A stretch of DNA of 64,000 nucleotides from Coenobita brevimanus (GCA_032717465.1 CM064655.1:22655422-22719421); one strand, 5' to 3'. Counted from the stretch's first letter, positions 1-12,321 are shown. Translations and numbers: made by a program. The notes: generated by a model from the letters alone, not told the origin.

Positions 1-49
1 TGTCCCATGGCCCCCTTGGGGGCCATGGCTCCCAGGTTGGGAACCGCTG
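1..49 (-). mobile_element. hAT-like transposon terminus (continues left of window)
   Basis: Read on the minus strand from base 49, the sequence begins CAGCGGTTCCCAACCTGGG and continues into a short self-complementary GGCC-CCC-GGGG block. Ends of the form CAG.GGTTC.CAACC are typical of hAT-superfamily elements and their MITEs. The element would extend beyond base 1, so only one end is visible. Bases 50-57 (ctctatat) would be one copy of the expected 8-bp target duplication; its partner is outside the window. It could also be a related non-autonomous repeat. Confidence 0.5.
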
Positions 50-215
50 CTCTATATGAATCCCTCTCTTTCTGTGTATCTATTTATAACTATCAAGCCA
101 CGGTATCTATTATCAGTAAATCACCTGCCAAATTGCTATGATTAAGAAGCAAGTATTTCCTGAAGGTGAGGGACGGGGAGTGGCTCTGACATAGACACAA
201 GGCAAGGTTGAGGAG

Positions 216-254
<39 letters not shown>

Positions 255-469
255 AGAGGAGGAGGAGAAAGAGAAGGAAGGGGGAAGAATAAACGGGGAG
301 TGGCTGTGACCTTGTATGGGAGGAAGACAAGGTTGAGTAAAGAGAGGAGGAGAAAGGAAGAGAGGTGGAGAGGGAGGAGGGGAGGAGAAAGAGACGGAAA
401 GGAAAACTGAAAACATGAGAGAGGAGGAATGAAGAGGAGACGAGGAAGAAAAGTAGGAGGAGGTAAGGA
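50..469. other. Purine-rich stretch with a 120-bp repeated motif and a (GA)n tract
   Basis: The segment precedes the recognisable CR1 ORF1. It has a (GA)n run at about 217-247 and a strongly G/A-rich remainder. The motif cggggagtggct occurs at 174 and 294, exactly 120 bp apart, each followed by a 'caaggttgag' block. This could be a tandemly repeated CR1 5' leader or unrelated low-complexity DNA. The second CR1 copy leaves the window before this region, so the 5' limit of the element cannot be set here. Confidence 0.4.
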
Positions 470-1282
470 ATGATATGGAGAACAAAGGAAGGAAAAATAA
501 TGGAAGGAAGAGAAGGAGAGGAGAGAGAAATCTTGACAAGGGAATTGTTGGAGGAGATGTTGGTGGAGAAAGAGAAAAAGGCTGAAGGTTGGACACTAGT
601 TAACAAGGGTGCAACGAAGTTCACTCTTAAGAAGCAACCGGAAGTTAAGACCACTAATGCCTTCTGACGCACTACGGGACGAATGTGAAGGGAAGGCAGA
701 GAGGGAAGTAGAGGAGAAGGAAGGTGAGAGAACTTCCAGTACAGGTAAGTATAATCAGAACAAGAAAGATAAGAAAAATGTTGTTGTTGTTGGAGACTCC
801 CAGGTGAGATATCTGAACAGGGCCATGTATACTCCACTCACTAAACATGTGTGTCTTCCAGGGGCCAGGGTGGCTAATGTGGTAGAAAAAATGTCAAATA
901 TCGTAAAGGGAAAGTGGTCACAAACTCCACTGTGTGCCTCAGTGTAGGAGGCAATGATATTAATAGCCGTAAGAGTGAGGTACTGTGGAAAAGGTACAAG
1001 TTGATGTTAGAAAAGGTTAGGGAGAGAGGAGGAACCCCTGTAGTGCTTGGTGTTTTACCAAGGTGGCGGGTTGGAAGGGAATGGTTGAGCAGGGCAATAG
1101 GGTTTAATTGCCGCCTTGAAAGGTATTGCAAAGATAATGCAATACCTTTCATAGACAGCTGGGACCGGTTTTATGGACGGAGTGCCTTGTATAGTTGGGA
1201 TGGGACTCATCTTAGCAGGCAGGGAGTTACTGTTTTAGCTGGAATGATAGATAGGGAGTTGGAGGGATTTTTTCGAGATTGA
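470..1282 (+). pseudogene. CR1 ORF1 with SGNH-hydrolase (esterase)-like domain, frameshifted
   Basis: The reading frame is spread over three phases: about 470-660 (charged N-terminal part), 609-945 and 914-1282. The recognisable domain starts with the block I motif VVVVGDSQ (near 779-802), has the block III motif GGND (near 948) and ends with block V DGTHLSRQG (near 1200), the Asp-x-x-His arrangement of SGNH hydrolases. CR1-clade ORF1 proteins are known to carry such esterase domains; whether they act on lipids or only help RNP formation is unsettled. Relative to copy 2 (63549-64000 minus), this copy is shifted around 910-920, just before GGND, and again near 650. The stop overlaps the first codons of ORF2 frame (gattga), which suggests coupled translation in intact relatives. 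Confidence 0.75.
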
Positions 1283-4200
1283 GAAGTAGGTGTACAGGAA
1301 GATGCAGCAACTACATTCAGAAATCATTATTACCTTTTTTGGATAGATGCATCAATACTTGCAAAATTACGAACAAAAGTTCAACCAATAGTGTAGATAC
1401 ATCCACTCAGGCACCTCAAATTGAGCAGGCGATGATAGATGATAGAACAAGCGATGATAGAAGGGCGATAAGCGATAGTACAAAAAATTTTTATATTAGT
1501 AAAGTAAAGAGTTTCCCAGTTAGTAATAAAATAAATAACAGCAAATGCCAAGGTAGAGGCATAACTACTAGTAATAATCTGAAAGTGTACTACACAAACA
1601 GCCGGAGTTTACGTAATAAAATGGATGAACTGAGGGCTTTAATTTGTACAGAGAAAATAGACATTGCCGTTATTAGTGAAACTTGGATGAATACAGACAC
1701 TCGAGAATTTTTAGCAGAATATCAGATTAAAGGCTATAATATTATTGTGTCAAACCGTCAGGGAAGAAAGGGGGGAGGGGTAGCTATTTATGTAAAGGAT
1801 TCATTAAACTGTTACAATAAAGCAGACATTAAAGTAAATAGGGACACAGAAAGTGTCTGGGTTGAAATTAGTAACAATATGGAGAAATTAGTCTTAGGAG
1901 CAATTTACAGATCTCCTAAATTAAGTAGAGCTGATAGTAAATACCTTTGGGAGGAAATTAGGAAAGCATCACAGTCCAGCTTAGTAATAATTGTAGGGGA
2001 CCTTAATCTGCCAAGGATAGATTGGAGAAATCAGACAGGAGATGCAGAGTCAGAGGAATTTCTAGAGGTAGTACAGGATAATTTCCTTTATCAGTATATC
2101 AGGGAGCCCACCAGAGGTAATAATATACTAGATTTGGTTTTAGCTAATAAAGAAAATATCATTAGCGATATAGAGGTTGGTGGACGACTTGGTAATAGCG
2201 ATCATGAAGAAATTAAGTTCAGATTTATTTGGGATGTCTGTTCCACTGAAAATACCTCCACCGTTCCTAATTTTCGTCTAGGAGATTTCGATGGCTTAAG
2301 AGCTTATTTTCGAACGGTATTCCACAGGGAGATTAGCTATTTGAGGGAATGTCAGGTCAGAGGGGAACCCCAGGTCATAGATCAGGCGCAGGAAACACCT
2401 GGGGATGTCCGTCAGGTGTCTGTGAAGGGGGAGGTGGTAGATAGGAATGTAGTCCACGTGACGGAAATTAACTCAGCTCCAGTACCAAGCAGACGTTCGA
2501 CCAGTGAGAAGTATAACGAGTTAATAAATATAATCCACGGAGGCAAAGATAGATATATTCCTTCAAAACCGTTTAGAACTAATAATTCAGAACCTAGATG
2601 GTTAAACAACAGATTAAAATCTCTCATAGGCCAAAGGAAAGGAATATATAGAAAAATAAAACGTGGAGAGGAACACTTACGTAACCGGTACACAATTTTA
2701 AATAGAGAAGTAAAGAGGAGATAAGAAAAGCAAAGAGAAGTTATGAAATTAAGGTTGCCAGTGAATCAAAAGAAAACCCCAAGGGTTTTTATCAAATGTA
2801 CCGAACGAAAAATAAAGATAGGATAGGACCACTCAGAACAGAATCAGGTGACATTACCAGTGAAGATAAAGAAATGTGCTCCATCCTAAATAATTATTTC
2901 ATATCAGTATTCACCAAGGAAAATCTTAGCCTGGTCCCTCAAGCAGCAAATATTTACCATGAGAATACGGAAAATATTCTTAGTAAAATAACCATTAGTA
3001 AGGAGGACGTATTGAAAGAAATTAATAAGTTAAAATCTAAAAAATCGCCAGGTCCGGACGATATATATGCAAAAATTATAAAGGAAACCAAAGAAGAATT
3101 ATGTCAGCCACTTTTAACGTTATTTAATGACTCTTTAAGTTCAGGAGAAGTTCCAGAGGCGTGGGAAACCGCAAACGTAGTGCCCATCTTTAAAAAGGGT
3201 GATAAATCAGCTGCGTCGAATTATCGTCCGATAAGTCTAACGTCAATAGTAGGAAAAATGTTAGAGTCAATTTTGGCAAATAAGATTAGAGAACACTTAG
3301 AAAGATTTAATCTTATAAACGAAAGTCAGCACGGATTCAGGCAAGGACGATCCTGCCTCACAAATTTGTTGTCATTCTACTCGGAGGTCTATGAGGCAGT
3401 AGATAGCGATAAAGCTTACGATGTTATTTATCTGGACTTTAGTAAAGCTTTTGATAGGGTCCCACACGAAAGGTTAGTTAGAAAGGTTCGAGCACACGGT
3501 ATAGACGGCGATATCTTAAATGGATAGAATCCTGGCTGAAAGGACGAAAGCAGAGAGTATTAATAAATGGAACTAAGTCGGACTGGGGATTAGTAACTAG
3601 CGGTGTACCACAGGGTTCAGTACTCGGTCCCTTATTATTTATCATATATATAAATGATCTAGACTTAGGAGTCAATAGCAGCATCAGCAGATTTGCCGAC
3701 GATACAAAAATAGGGCGTATCATTAACTCTACTGACGATTGCCATAACTTACAAAAAGACCTCGATACATTGTCCAAATGGTCTAAAACTTGGCAAATGG
3801 AATTTAACGTTGAAAAATGTAAAGTACTTAACGTAGGCAAGACCATTGGAGATACTAAATACAGCTTAGATAACAAAGAAATTAGCAAATCGGAATGCGA
3901 GAGAGATCTAGGAGTTATGATTAGTAACGACCTTAAACCAAGGCAACAGTGCATTAATGCGAGGAATAAAGCAAATAGGGTCCTAGGATTTATTTTGAGA
4001 AGCGTGAGCAATAGATCATCCAAAGTAATACTAAAACTTTATCTAGCATTAGTAAGGCCACATTTAGACTACGCAGTACAATTCTGGTGTCCTTACTATA
4101 GAATGGATATTAATTCGTTAGAAAATGTACAGAGAAGAATGACTAAAATGATACATGACGTCCGGAACCTGTCATATGAAGACAGACTGAAAAGACTAAG

Positions 4201-4501
4201 TCTGCATTCGCTAGAGAGGCGTAGAGTAAGGGGAGACTTAATTGAGGTGTTTAAGTGGATGAATGGTATAAATAAGGGAGATATTAACAAGGTACTTAAA
4301 GTGAGCATACAGGATAGAACTAGAAATAATGGTTTCAAACTAGAAAAATTCCGTTTCAGTAAGGAAATCGGTAGAAATTGGTTTGGTAATAGAGTAGTAG
4401 ACGAATGGAATAAGCTACCTAGTAAAGTAGTTGCTGCCTCTTCCATTGAGAGTTTCAAGCATAGGCTAGATAAGCATATGACAAATAAGGGGTGGATATA
4501 G
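1279..4501 (+). pseudogene. CR1 ORF2 endonuclease-reverse transcriptase, frameshifted
   Basis: The N-terminal part is an AP-like endonuclease (EEP fold): SETWMNTD, GDLNLPRIDW and a C-terminal NSDHE motif near 2200. The RT domain follows, with KKGD...NYRPISL near 3200, LDFSKAFDRVPHERL near 3435, SGVPQGSVLGPLLF near 3600 and the catalytic FADD at 3692-3703 (F/YADD variant). The C-terminal region reads to the stop at 4501. The protein would nick target DNA and prime reverse transcription of the element RNA. Two frameshifts are clear against copy 2: near 2720, and a one-base loss in an A run near 3518. No ATG is obvious in the first 50 codons of the frame, so the start is not assigned; reinitiation after ORF1 is possible. 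Confidence 0.85.
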
Positions 4502-4800
4502 GATATTGGATATAGAATAAAGAAAATCTTATAACCAATACTAATTCAAAAAATTTTTCTTTTCAGGTTACACTATGATAGTCTCTATTCTCCTTTCACA
4601 CTTTCCTGTAAAATGTCCACGCCAGTTTTTCTATACGGCGTGGTGTTCTTTCTGGACTTTTTCCTGGAGGGTTTGGAGGGCAGGGGAGAGCCTTCTTCTT
4701 TGCTATCCTTATCTCATTCTAGTAGTTTAGTTACTCTTCTAGGAGCTGCCTAGCATGGGCCAACCGGCCTACTGCAGTTATCCTCTCTTCTTATGTTCTT

Positions 4801-5012
4801 AAGGAAGGGTGTGGTGTGGCAGGAGGAGGGATGGAGAAGAAAGTAGAGGAGGAAGAAGAGAATGAGGGAAGGAATAAGCAGAGAACGAAAAAGAGAGTGT
4901 GAAGGAGGAAAGTGTGTGAAGTGGTAGGGTGTGAGTTTATGTGGGGTTGCTGGATGTGGAATGACAGGGTGTGGAGTTGCAAAGTGTGGAAAGAGGGTGA
5001 AGTTTTATTACA

Positions 5013-5046
<34 letters not shown>

Positions 5047-5815
5047 ATTTCCCAGACCCTAAAATTATATTTTAAAAAATACAAGACATCTAAAAGGAGT
5101 GAAGCAGAGGGGAGAGTGGAATTTTAGCAGCACATTCCCTTCAGCGCGATGACGTCTGTTCCAAATTAATCTTGGTGTTACCTGCCTGATAATACATGTT
5201 AGGAGAGGCCCCCCGTAGAGAAAGGCTAAGTTACATGCTACAATTAAGGGGTGGAGAGTAGATTACGTTATAATTTAGTGGTTTATAACATGACCTACTA
5301 TATCATATACACAAATTATGTTATACATTAATAAAACTGCCATACTACAGTAGTGTGAGAGATTAAATCATTATGAACACGGTGATGACAAAGATTTAAA
5401 ATATATAGCTTACTACAGTCACTCATACAGGATTGGACAGGAAACTATGACTGACAACATTACAAGAGACTTAAGTACTACAAACATGGGTATGGCCAAA
5501 TATATATTACATTTCACCGTGATATATCACGATAAGGAACTGGAGCACATATTATATTTTTAGCAATACGTGAAGAGAAGAGACTCAAGATTTATATACA
5601 TCATTATTTTGTTTGTGGCCACCTCAAATAAGGGATTAAGGCGTCTGGCTATAGATAGAATGATAGATAGATTATTTTTGACAATATGCTTAGAGGAGAG
5701 ACTTAATAATTATACACAACGATTCAGACTACGTGAAGATAGATTGAGGGAGAGTGCGTGTGTTGCTTGGACACAACTAGAGTGCGAAGACAACAACAGG
5801 ACGAATATATGAAGC
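4801..5815. other. Intergenic DNA with (CA)n and a MITE-like end
   Basis: No gene was recognised. A (CA)n microsatellite lies at about 5010-5044. The block cccttcagcgcgatgacgtc at 5137-5156 matches the terminus of the dispersed CGTCTGG repeat family found many times in this window. A short AT-rich open frame at 5570-5812 has no recognisable domain. The left copy of the RTE target duplication starts at 5816. Confidence 0.6.
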
Positions 5816-5827
5816 TGAGTATACCGT
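5816..5827. repeat. Left target-site duplication of the RTE-like element
   Basis: The 12-bp sequence tgagtataccgt is repeated exactly at 9175-9186, directly after the tetranucleotide tail of the LINE. Its first three bases overlap the tail repeat, so the true duplication is 9-12 bp. Confidence 0.8.
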
Positions 5828-8800
5828 GGTGAGTGTAGCCTATACACTGTATATACACTGTATATGGCTAGTGAGGGAGTGATCGCCCTCTACCTACACA
5901 GATCAAAAGCCCTCGGGAGCAGGGGGGTGGTTGCTTTCTCAGGCAGAGGAACTCCTTGAGAGTGAAATGGCTGGGAAGCATGCCGGCACGTGACTGGCTA
6001 CAGCATAGCTGGGTCTTTCGGGTGTGGGCAATCAGGCAAGTTAGCTGCCTACTGCGACTGCAACACAATGGCGAGGTGTTCAGGAAGTTAGCCAAAGAAA
6101 CCTTGATGGACTCTGAAAGAACAATAATGGCCCCCAGTCCCGTGCAGCCCTTAAATGGGCAGGGGGTGCTAAGAATCTCACGGTTGCCTCAATTACAATC
6201 TAATTCCTTTGTCAGTGCAAAAAATACAATTAAAATTGGTAACTGGAATGTGAGAACGCTAAATCATGACGGTAAAATCGATGAGTTAGTGAAGGTTTTT
6301 CAAAATTACGGACTTGATATTTGTGCTCTGACAGAAACTAGATTAACTGGAGTCGATAAGTTGGATTTGGAGGATGGTATACGTTTATTGATATCTGGTC
6401 GACAGGACGGAATGCATTATCAGGGAGTAGGACTGTTGCTGGGTTGTAAGGCAAATAAGGCTTTATGTGAGTGGGATCCTATAGATGAGCGATTGTTATA
6501 CGCACGGTTTGAATCAAATCATGGCAACATCAGTCTGTTTGTGTGTTATGCACCTACTAATGATGCACTCGATGAAAGGAAAGACACATTTTATGAAAAG
6601 TTGCAAGAGGGAGTAAGAAGGGTACCTAGACATGATGTTTTGATCTGCGTTGGAGACTTTAATGCAGTAATGGGCTGTCCAAATGAGGGATTTGAGGCAT
6701 GTATGGGTAAGATGGGAGTTGGTAGTAGGATGAGTGAAAACGGAGTGAGGTTTGGAAGCTTCTGTCTAGCAAATGACTTAGTCATCGGGGGCACACTCTT
6801 TCAGCATTGCAATATACACAAGACAACTTGGGTGTCGCCGTGTGGAAAATATAAAAATCAGATTGATCACATCGCTATCAGTAGGAGGCATAGAAGTTCT
6901 CTGCTAGATGTTCATGTTAAACGGGGAGCGGATATTGGTAGTGACCATCAACTCAGCATTGCAAAAATAAGGTTTAAACTTAAAAATCAGAAGGAAAAAT
7001 CTGGTGTTGGTAGATACGATATTGTTAAGCTTAGAAGGGAAGGAGAAGAAAAGGAGGAATTCAGATTAGAATGCAGAAATAGGTTTTTGGTGTTGGAAAC
7101 GTTGGAAGAGGGGGAGAGAAGTGTAGATGAGATGTGGGAGGATGTGAACAAAGTTTTGCATGAGACTGCTGAATGTACGATTGGAAGGAGACATAGATTC
7201 AGGAGAAAGAAATGGATATCAGAGGAAACGTGGTATATGATAAAAAAGAGAGGTGAGGCTAAATTGAGGAGTGAGATGCAATGCGTTGATGAACAAGAGA
7301 TTGAATTAGCAAGAGCTGCGTACTGGAGTTTGAATTCAGAAGTAAGAAGGTTAGTTAGGAGAGATAAAAGAAGATGTGTGGATGAAAAGGTTGCAGAGAC
7401 TGAAATCTTAATAAACAAAAATGATGGACAGAGTCAAAGAATAGCATATGAATCGATTAGAGAACTGAGTGGTAATGCAGGTAAGCGCAAGGAAATACCA
7501 GTTAGAGACAGGGAAGGAAATTTATTGACCAAAGATGGAGATATTAAAAATAGATGGAAAGAGCATTTTGAGACAGTTCTTAATAGACCAATACCACCAG
7601 AAGAGGATATACCGTCTGCTCAGGAAGATTTAAATATAGAAACAGGAGAGTTGAGGCTTGCAGAAGTGGAGAAAGCAGTAAAACAGTTAAAGAATAATAA
7701 GGCACCAGGGGAGGATGGTTTATTTCCGGAAATGTTTAAAGTGGAGGGGGATAGATTAATAATGATCTTGACCAAGCTATTCAATAAGATATGGGTGACG
7801 GGGTTACTACCATCAGTTTGGAAGAATGGTGTAATTGTTAAAGTTCCGAAGAAGGGAGACCTGAGTGAATGTGGTAATTGGAGGGGAATCTCTTTGTCAC
7901 CGATAGCTTTGAAAGTTTTCAGTAGAGTGTTGTTAAATAGGTTGGAGCCAGTGGTTGAGGGTATTCTGAGAGATGAACAGGCTGGTTTTAGAAAGGGACG
8001 TGGTTGCAATGATCAGATCTTTATAGTTAGGCATTTGATGCAGCAAGTTAATGAAATGAGAGTACCGTTAAGTCTTTGTTTTGTTGATTTTGAAAAGGCT
8101 TTTGATAGTGTTTCGAGAGAGACTATGGGGAAGATCATGAGACATTACGGAATACCAGAGGAGTTTGTGAGGGTCATTATGAACATGCATGAGGACACAT
8201 TTTGTAAAGTGATGGTTGATGGTTGTCTGAGTGATTCGTTTGAAGTCAAGTCCGGAGTAATTCAAGGTGGTGTTCTATCGCCTTTACTATTTATATTGGT
8301 CATTGATTACATTATGAAACGCGTTGGAACAGAAACCGGTGCAGGTATACTTTGGGGAGAGAACAGGAAACTTTTGGATTTAGATTATGCAGATGATATA
8401 GTTTTGATTTGTGATGGGCCAGAAGAGATGCAGAGAGTGTTGGACTGTTTGGTGAGTGAAGGTCGCAAGGTGGGTTTGGTTATTAATTATGGAAAAACTG
8501 AAATAATCAATATGAATATGGAAAATGCGCAGGAATGTGTAATTGGAGGTATGGTTGTAAAGCAAGTTGATAGGTTTAAATATTTAGGTACTTATTTAGC
8601 CAAGGATGGTTCTTTGAACTTTGAATTCGAGGAAAGGTTAAAGAAGGCTAATCAGGCAATGGGAATGCTTAAAAATATTTGGAATAATAACAATTTTTCT
8701 GTGCATACAAAAATCAAACTTTATAAGGTAATGGTTAGGAGTATCTTAATTTATGGACACGAGTCTTGGTACAGCACAGTGACTATGGAAAATAAATTCT

Positions 8801-9174
8801 TGGTGTTTGAAAATAAAGCACTTAGAAGAATATTAGGAGTTAAGTGGTGGGAAAGGATACCAAATAGTAGAATTAGAGAAATACGGGAGTGCAGCCGATC
8901 GATGAATATGTTAGATTCTCACGATGGAAGTGGCTAGGACATGTGTATAGGAGACAGGGAATAGTACGAGGTACACCAGGGTGGGTGGCACTTGGTAGGA
9001 GAGGTAGAGGAAGGCCAAAAGAGACGTGGGTGAGGACAATGAGACGGGAAGCTGGAGATGAGTGTTGGGGAGATCTTGAGGAGTTAGCACAAGATAGGAT
9101 GTGGTGGTGTGAGTTCATCGAGGCCCTATGCATCCCCGAGGGTGCCACAGGAAATGATTGATTGATTGATTGAT
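5828..9174 (+). mobile_element. Full-length RTE-like non-LTR retrotransposon
   Basis: The element is about 3.35 kb and has a single long ORF, a short 5' leader, almost no 3' UTR, a (TGAT)n tail at 9155-9177 and a 12-bp flanking duplication. Single ORF, EN-RT layout, size of 3.2-3.4 kb and a short tandem-repeat tail fit the RTE clade in the broad sense (RTE, BovB, Proto2). The exact clade needs a tree. Apart from one frameshift near the 3' end of the ORF, it looks recently active. Confidence 0.85.
5980..9161 (+). pseudogene. RTE-like endonuclease-reverse transcriptase ORF with one frameshift
   Basis: The frame is open from 5956, but the first in-frame ATG is at 5980; a later ATG near 6104 is an alternative start. 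The endonuclease begins at WNVRTL (near 6244), with TETRLTG, VGDFNAVMG near 6651 and GSDHQ near 6940. The RT has KKGD near 7852, FVDFEKAFDSV near 8082, GVIQGGVLSPLLF near 8257 and catalytic YADD at 8386-8397. The C-terminal tail KWLGHVYRR ... GRPKETW (8930-9030) is common in RTE-type proteins. The main frame stops at 8937, but the conserved tail continues in another phase from about 8889 to 9161. One small indel around 8875-8890 is therefore the only visible lesion in about 1,060 codons. Function: target nicking and target-primed reverse transcription. Confidence 0.88.
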
Positions 9175-9186
9175 TGAGTATACCGT
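9175..9186. repeat. Right target-site duplication of the RTE-like element
   Basis: This is an exact second copy of tgagtataccgt. It follows the (TGAT)n tail and fixes the 3' boundary of the insertion. Confidence 0.8.
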
Positions 9187-10205
9187 AAACCATGTATGAC
9201 GAACCTGTACTGCGACTGCGCCGCAGGAGAGTACGATGTTCTATGGGGCAATATTTACAACCAAGCACGATGGGGGGGACCTTTGAGGATGCCGCGTGAA
9301 TATGATATGCAGGGCGTGTAATTAGATAGTGTGAAGCATTTAGATAAGACAGTAAGTTGGGTGTACATGGCAACATACATCCACTCAGATAGGAGGCCAT
9401 GCTGGGAGATAACGCCTGGGGAGATGCCAAAGGTGAGGACCAAGAGGACGCAGACGGGGCTTAGAAGCGTAGGATGGGATGGCTCTGGTGGTTCGCTTTG
9501 AGTGAAGGAGTGAGGCCAGAGTTAATTATCGTATAAATACATTCTAAAGTCTGTGTCTGTGAGTACGTAGCATCAATCCAGGCCAAACTACAAGGCCAAC
9601 TACCATCAAACTGACACACATACCATTTTCTCCCCGTGCATCTGAATCTGCGCATGAGTCATTCTTTCCTCTATAATAATGGATTATTTTCTCCATCGCT
9701 GACAAAACAACCAAGTTTAGTCTTCTGGTACATATGAGCTTCATTATTTTTTGAGGTTCTGAGCATCTGCGCCTGCAGTTGTACACATTGTTACCAATCA
9801 CTTCCAAAACTCCTTGGATATACTGTTTCTACGCACCCGACTACTATTATGGAGTAGGCAATCCATTCCCTGAGACTTAAGTAGTTCCGCCACACTGCCA
9901 GTGTTGACACAAAAACAAACTGGACCTCCTGTTTAATAGAAAGTGCTTCATTTTTATTTTTGAAGGCCCGTTATAAATGTACGTAAGTCTGGTATCATCA
10001 CAGAGTCAACCGCCACCAAATTTCATTATTATATAAATCATACCTGACCTCCAGGTGAAAACAGGCTACCTGATTTTGGGCTTTGAGTGCACACCTGAGT
10101 ATGAGCAAAACTCTGTCTTTACATTGTTGCATTATTAGACACTTGCCACCAAACATGCCCCATCAACCAAACTGCATCATATAGTGGAAATGGACTACCT
10201 GTCTG
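9187..10205. other. Unassigned intergenic DNA
   Basis: No coding or repeat feature was recognised. The composition is mixed and open frames are short, without domain-like motifs. Confidence 0.5.
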
Positions 10206-10552
10206 GGGGCTTCTGTGTTCCACACCCTATGAGGATACTACTACTACGCTGAATATAATAATCGGACAGTAAGGCAAACAAAAAAAAAGTAAGAAAAAAA
10301 AAAGAAAATGAAAAAGAAGAAAGAAAGAATGAAAAGAAAGTAGGAAGGAAAAGAAGAAAGGAAAAAAAAACACGTCTTGGGGCTTCTGTGTTCCACACCC
10401 TATGAGGATACTACTACTACGCTGAATATAATAATCGGACAGTAAGGCAAACAAAAAAAAAGTAAGAAAAAAAAAAGAAAATGAAAAAGAAGAAAGAAAG
10501 AATGAAAAGAAAGTAGGAAGGAAAAGAAGAAAGGAAAAAAAAACACGTCTTG
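10206..10552. repeat. Exact tandem duplication, 173-bp unit (two copies)
   Basis: The block starting ggcttctgtgttccacaccc at 10208 is repeated at 10381 with no difference that I can see, up to the shared cacgtcttg (10371-10379 and 10544-10552). Each unit ends in an A/G-rich half. The identity implies a very recent duplication, or a collapse/expansion artefact of assembly. Confidence 0.9.
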
Positions 10553-11209
10553 AAAGAGTTATTCTCAAATGTAATAGTCATAATAGCTGCAGATGTGGTA
10601 GGGGAACTGATGAAAGTGGGAGAAGTGAGGATAGTGAAAATGGCGTTAGACATTAAAAAAAAAAAAAATGTTAAGTCTATTGCTCTGTACGTTTTAACAG
10701 GAGAGTATGTGAAGTGTGGTGCTGACTCTCTTCACCTCAACTTCTCCCGTTTCCCGTACACCTTGATAACACTTTTGGATATGGGAACTTTAGAACAAAT
10801 TAATTTCTACTACTGGCAGACGAGTGAATTCTGTTTAAGTGCTTTAGGAGTAATCTCTCGCTGTCTAAAGTTTAAAAAAAGGTGGAGTATGGCATTTTAA
10901 CTACAGTATATCGTTCTTGCTACAGGCCAACGCTTTTATTCGGCCTAATACTGTATTAAAAGGAAAAGAAATCCCCTAATCTCATCAAGTGTAAATCCCC
11001 AACTGTTTCGTCCTTGTTTCCATCAGATGCTCCTATTGTCTCAGCAGCAGCCTCTCGCAATCACGGGGCCATATATAGTTGGTCAGTAATGCGTTAGGTC
11101 GCAGGGACTGGTTTTGCTGACGTCCACTCTGACCCACACCGCCTATCCCTTCACTAAGAGATGTTCCTTACAAGAGGTGTTCCTTAAGTTGGATATGTCA
11201 TCTGGTGTT
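10553..11209. other. Unassigned intergenic DNA
   Basis: No gene was recognised. A 116-codon open frame at 10550-10900 has no recognisable domain and an unremarkable composition, so it is not called. Confidence 0.45.
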
Positions 11210-11270
11210 AATAATAATTATGATGACGGTGATGATAATGATGATAATGATGATGATGATGGTGATGATG

Positions 11271-11337
<67 letters not shown>

Positions 11338-11450
11338 GTAGTAGTAGTAGTGGTGGTAGTAGTATTAGTATTAGTATTAGTATTAGTATAATTATATAAT
11401 AACAATCATCACCATAATCATCATCATCAGCAGCAGCAGCAACATTATCA
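11210..11450. repeat. Compound trinucleotide microsatellite
   Basis: Successive blocks of (GAT)n, (AAT)n, (TTA)n, (TAG)n, (TATTAG)n and (CAT/CAG)n. The AAT-to-TTA switch near 11305 is a short palindrome. Confidence 0.95.
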
Positions 11451-11894
11451 TCGTCCAATCCTGTGTTGTCCCATGAAGTTTTAGGAGCCCTGGGCTAGGC
11501 AAGTTGGTCCTGACATTCAAGAAGAGAGTGACCAGCCTCACTCATCCATGAATCGCATTACGTGAACAATAAACCCAAACCACCCTTGGATGTAAATCTG
11601 CACAGGCTCAGTCCGATTGGAGCACCTTAATTACCAACTAAACCACCAAGCGCCATAATTTGGTTTTATGGTTACCACCCAGCGTAGTGAATGGCTTTCT
11701 GGTGTACAGGAAACCTTTTGTCTTGTCGCTCAGTGTACAGTCGACCGTAGGCATAAGGAAGAGGAAAGACTGAAAGGCAGAAAGACAGAACAGGACGGAA
11801 GGAAAGAAGGAAGGTAGAGAGAAAAGGGCGGTAACCCGAGGGCAACACTACGTCGAGTGAGTGGATGATGAGTGCCCCCACCAATAACAACGAC

Positions 11895-11926
<32 letters not shown>

Positions 11927-11966
11927 TAATGAAAAAAAAAAAGACGTCATGGAGCTAAAGGGTTAA
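11895..11966. repeat. (AAT)n tract followed by a MITE-like terminus
   Basis: (AAT)n lies at 11895-11922. Then agacgtcatggagctaaagg and ttaac at 11942-11966 match the right end (GACGTCA...GGGTTAA) of the dispersed CGTCTGG repeat family. The rest of that copy is not recognisable. Confidence 0.6.
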
Positions 11967-12173
11967 CTACAACTGCGTCTAACCTTTTCACCAGCAGCAT
12001 TCTCCCCTACGTAGAGTACAATCTTCCGGTGATAGCACGAAAACTGGAAAAATAATATACAAAGAATTACTACATCAGAGTAAAAGACTGGCTTCTAATT
12101 CGACCTGGCTCACTGAAATCATGTGCTTTCTACCCATGAGTACGAATGAAATATACCGTAATAATACTATATA

Positions 12174-12174
<1 letters not shown>

Positions 12175-12263
<89 letters not shown>

Positions 12264-12271
12264 TATATACA

Positions 12272-12319
<48 letters not shown>

Positions 12320-12321
12320 GG

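Larger units (their letters stand above)
470..4800 (+). mobile_element. CR1-like non-LTR retrotransposon, copy 1 (degenerate, near full length)
   Basis: The two-ORF LINE has an SGNH-type ORF1 (to 1282) and an endonuclease-RT ORF2 (1279-4501), followed by a 3' UTR of about 300 bp ending ...cttcttatgttctta at 4800. A short octamer-like (TATGTTCT) tail instead of poly(A) is typical of the CR1 clade. A nearly identical inverted copy lies at 60026-64000, and a 3'-end fragment of a relative lies near 54505. The 5' boundary is uncertain. Comparing copies shows independent small indels and nonsense changes, so neither is autonomous as read. The 3' UTR of this copy lacks about 12 bp present in copy 2 near 60172. 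Confidence 0.85.

Noticed and set aside
2412..4458. Antisense frames within CR1 (also at 60308-62420)
   Set aside because: Shadows of ORF2 on the other strand; conserved only because ORF2 is.
5570..5812. 80-codon frame before the RTE-like element
   Set aside because: No domain, AT-rich, and it overlaps the sequence leading to the target duplication.
10550..10900. 116-codon frame as a host gene
   Set aside because: No domain, no plausible splice signals or homologous motif recognised; part is a poly(A) stretch.
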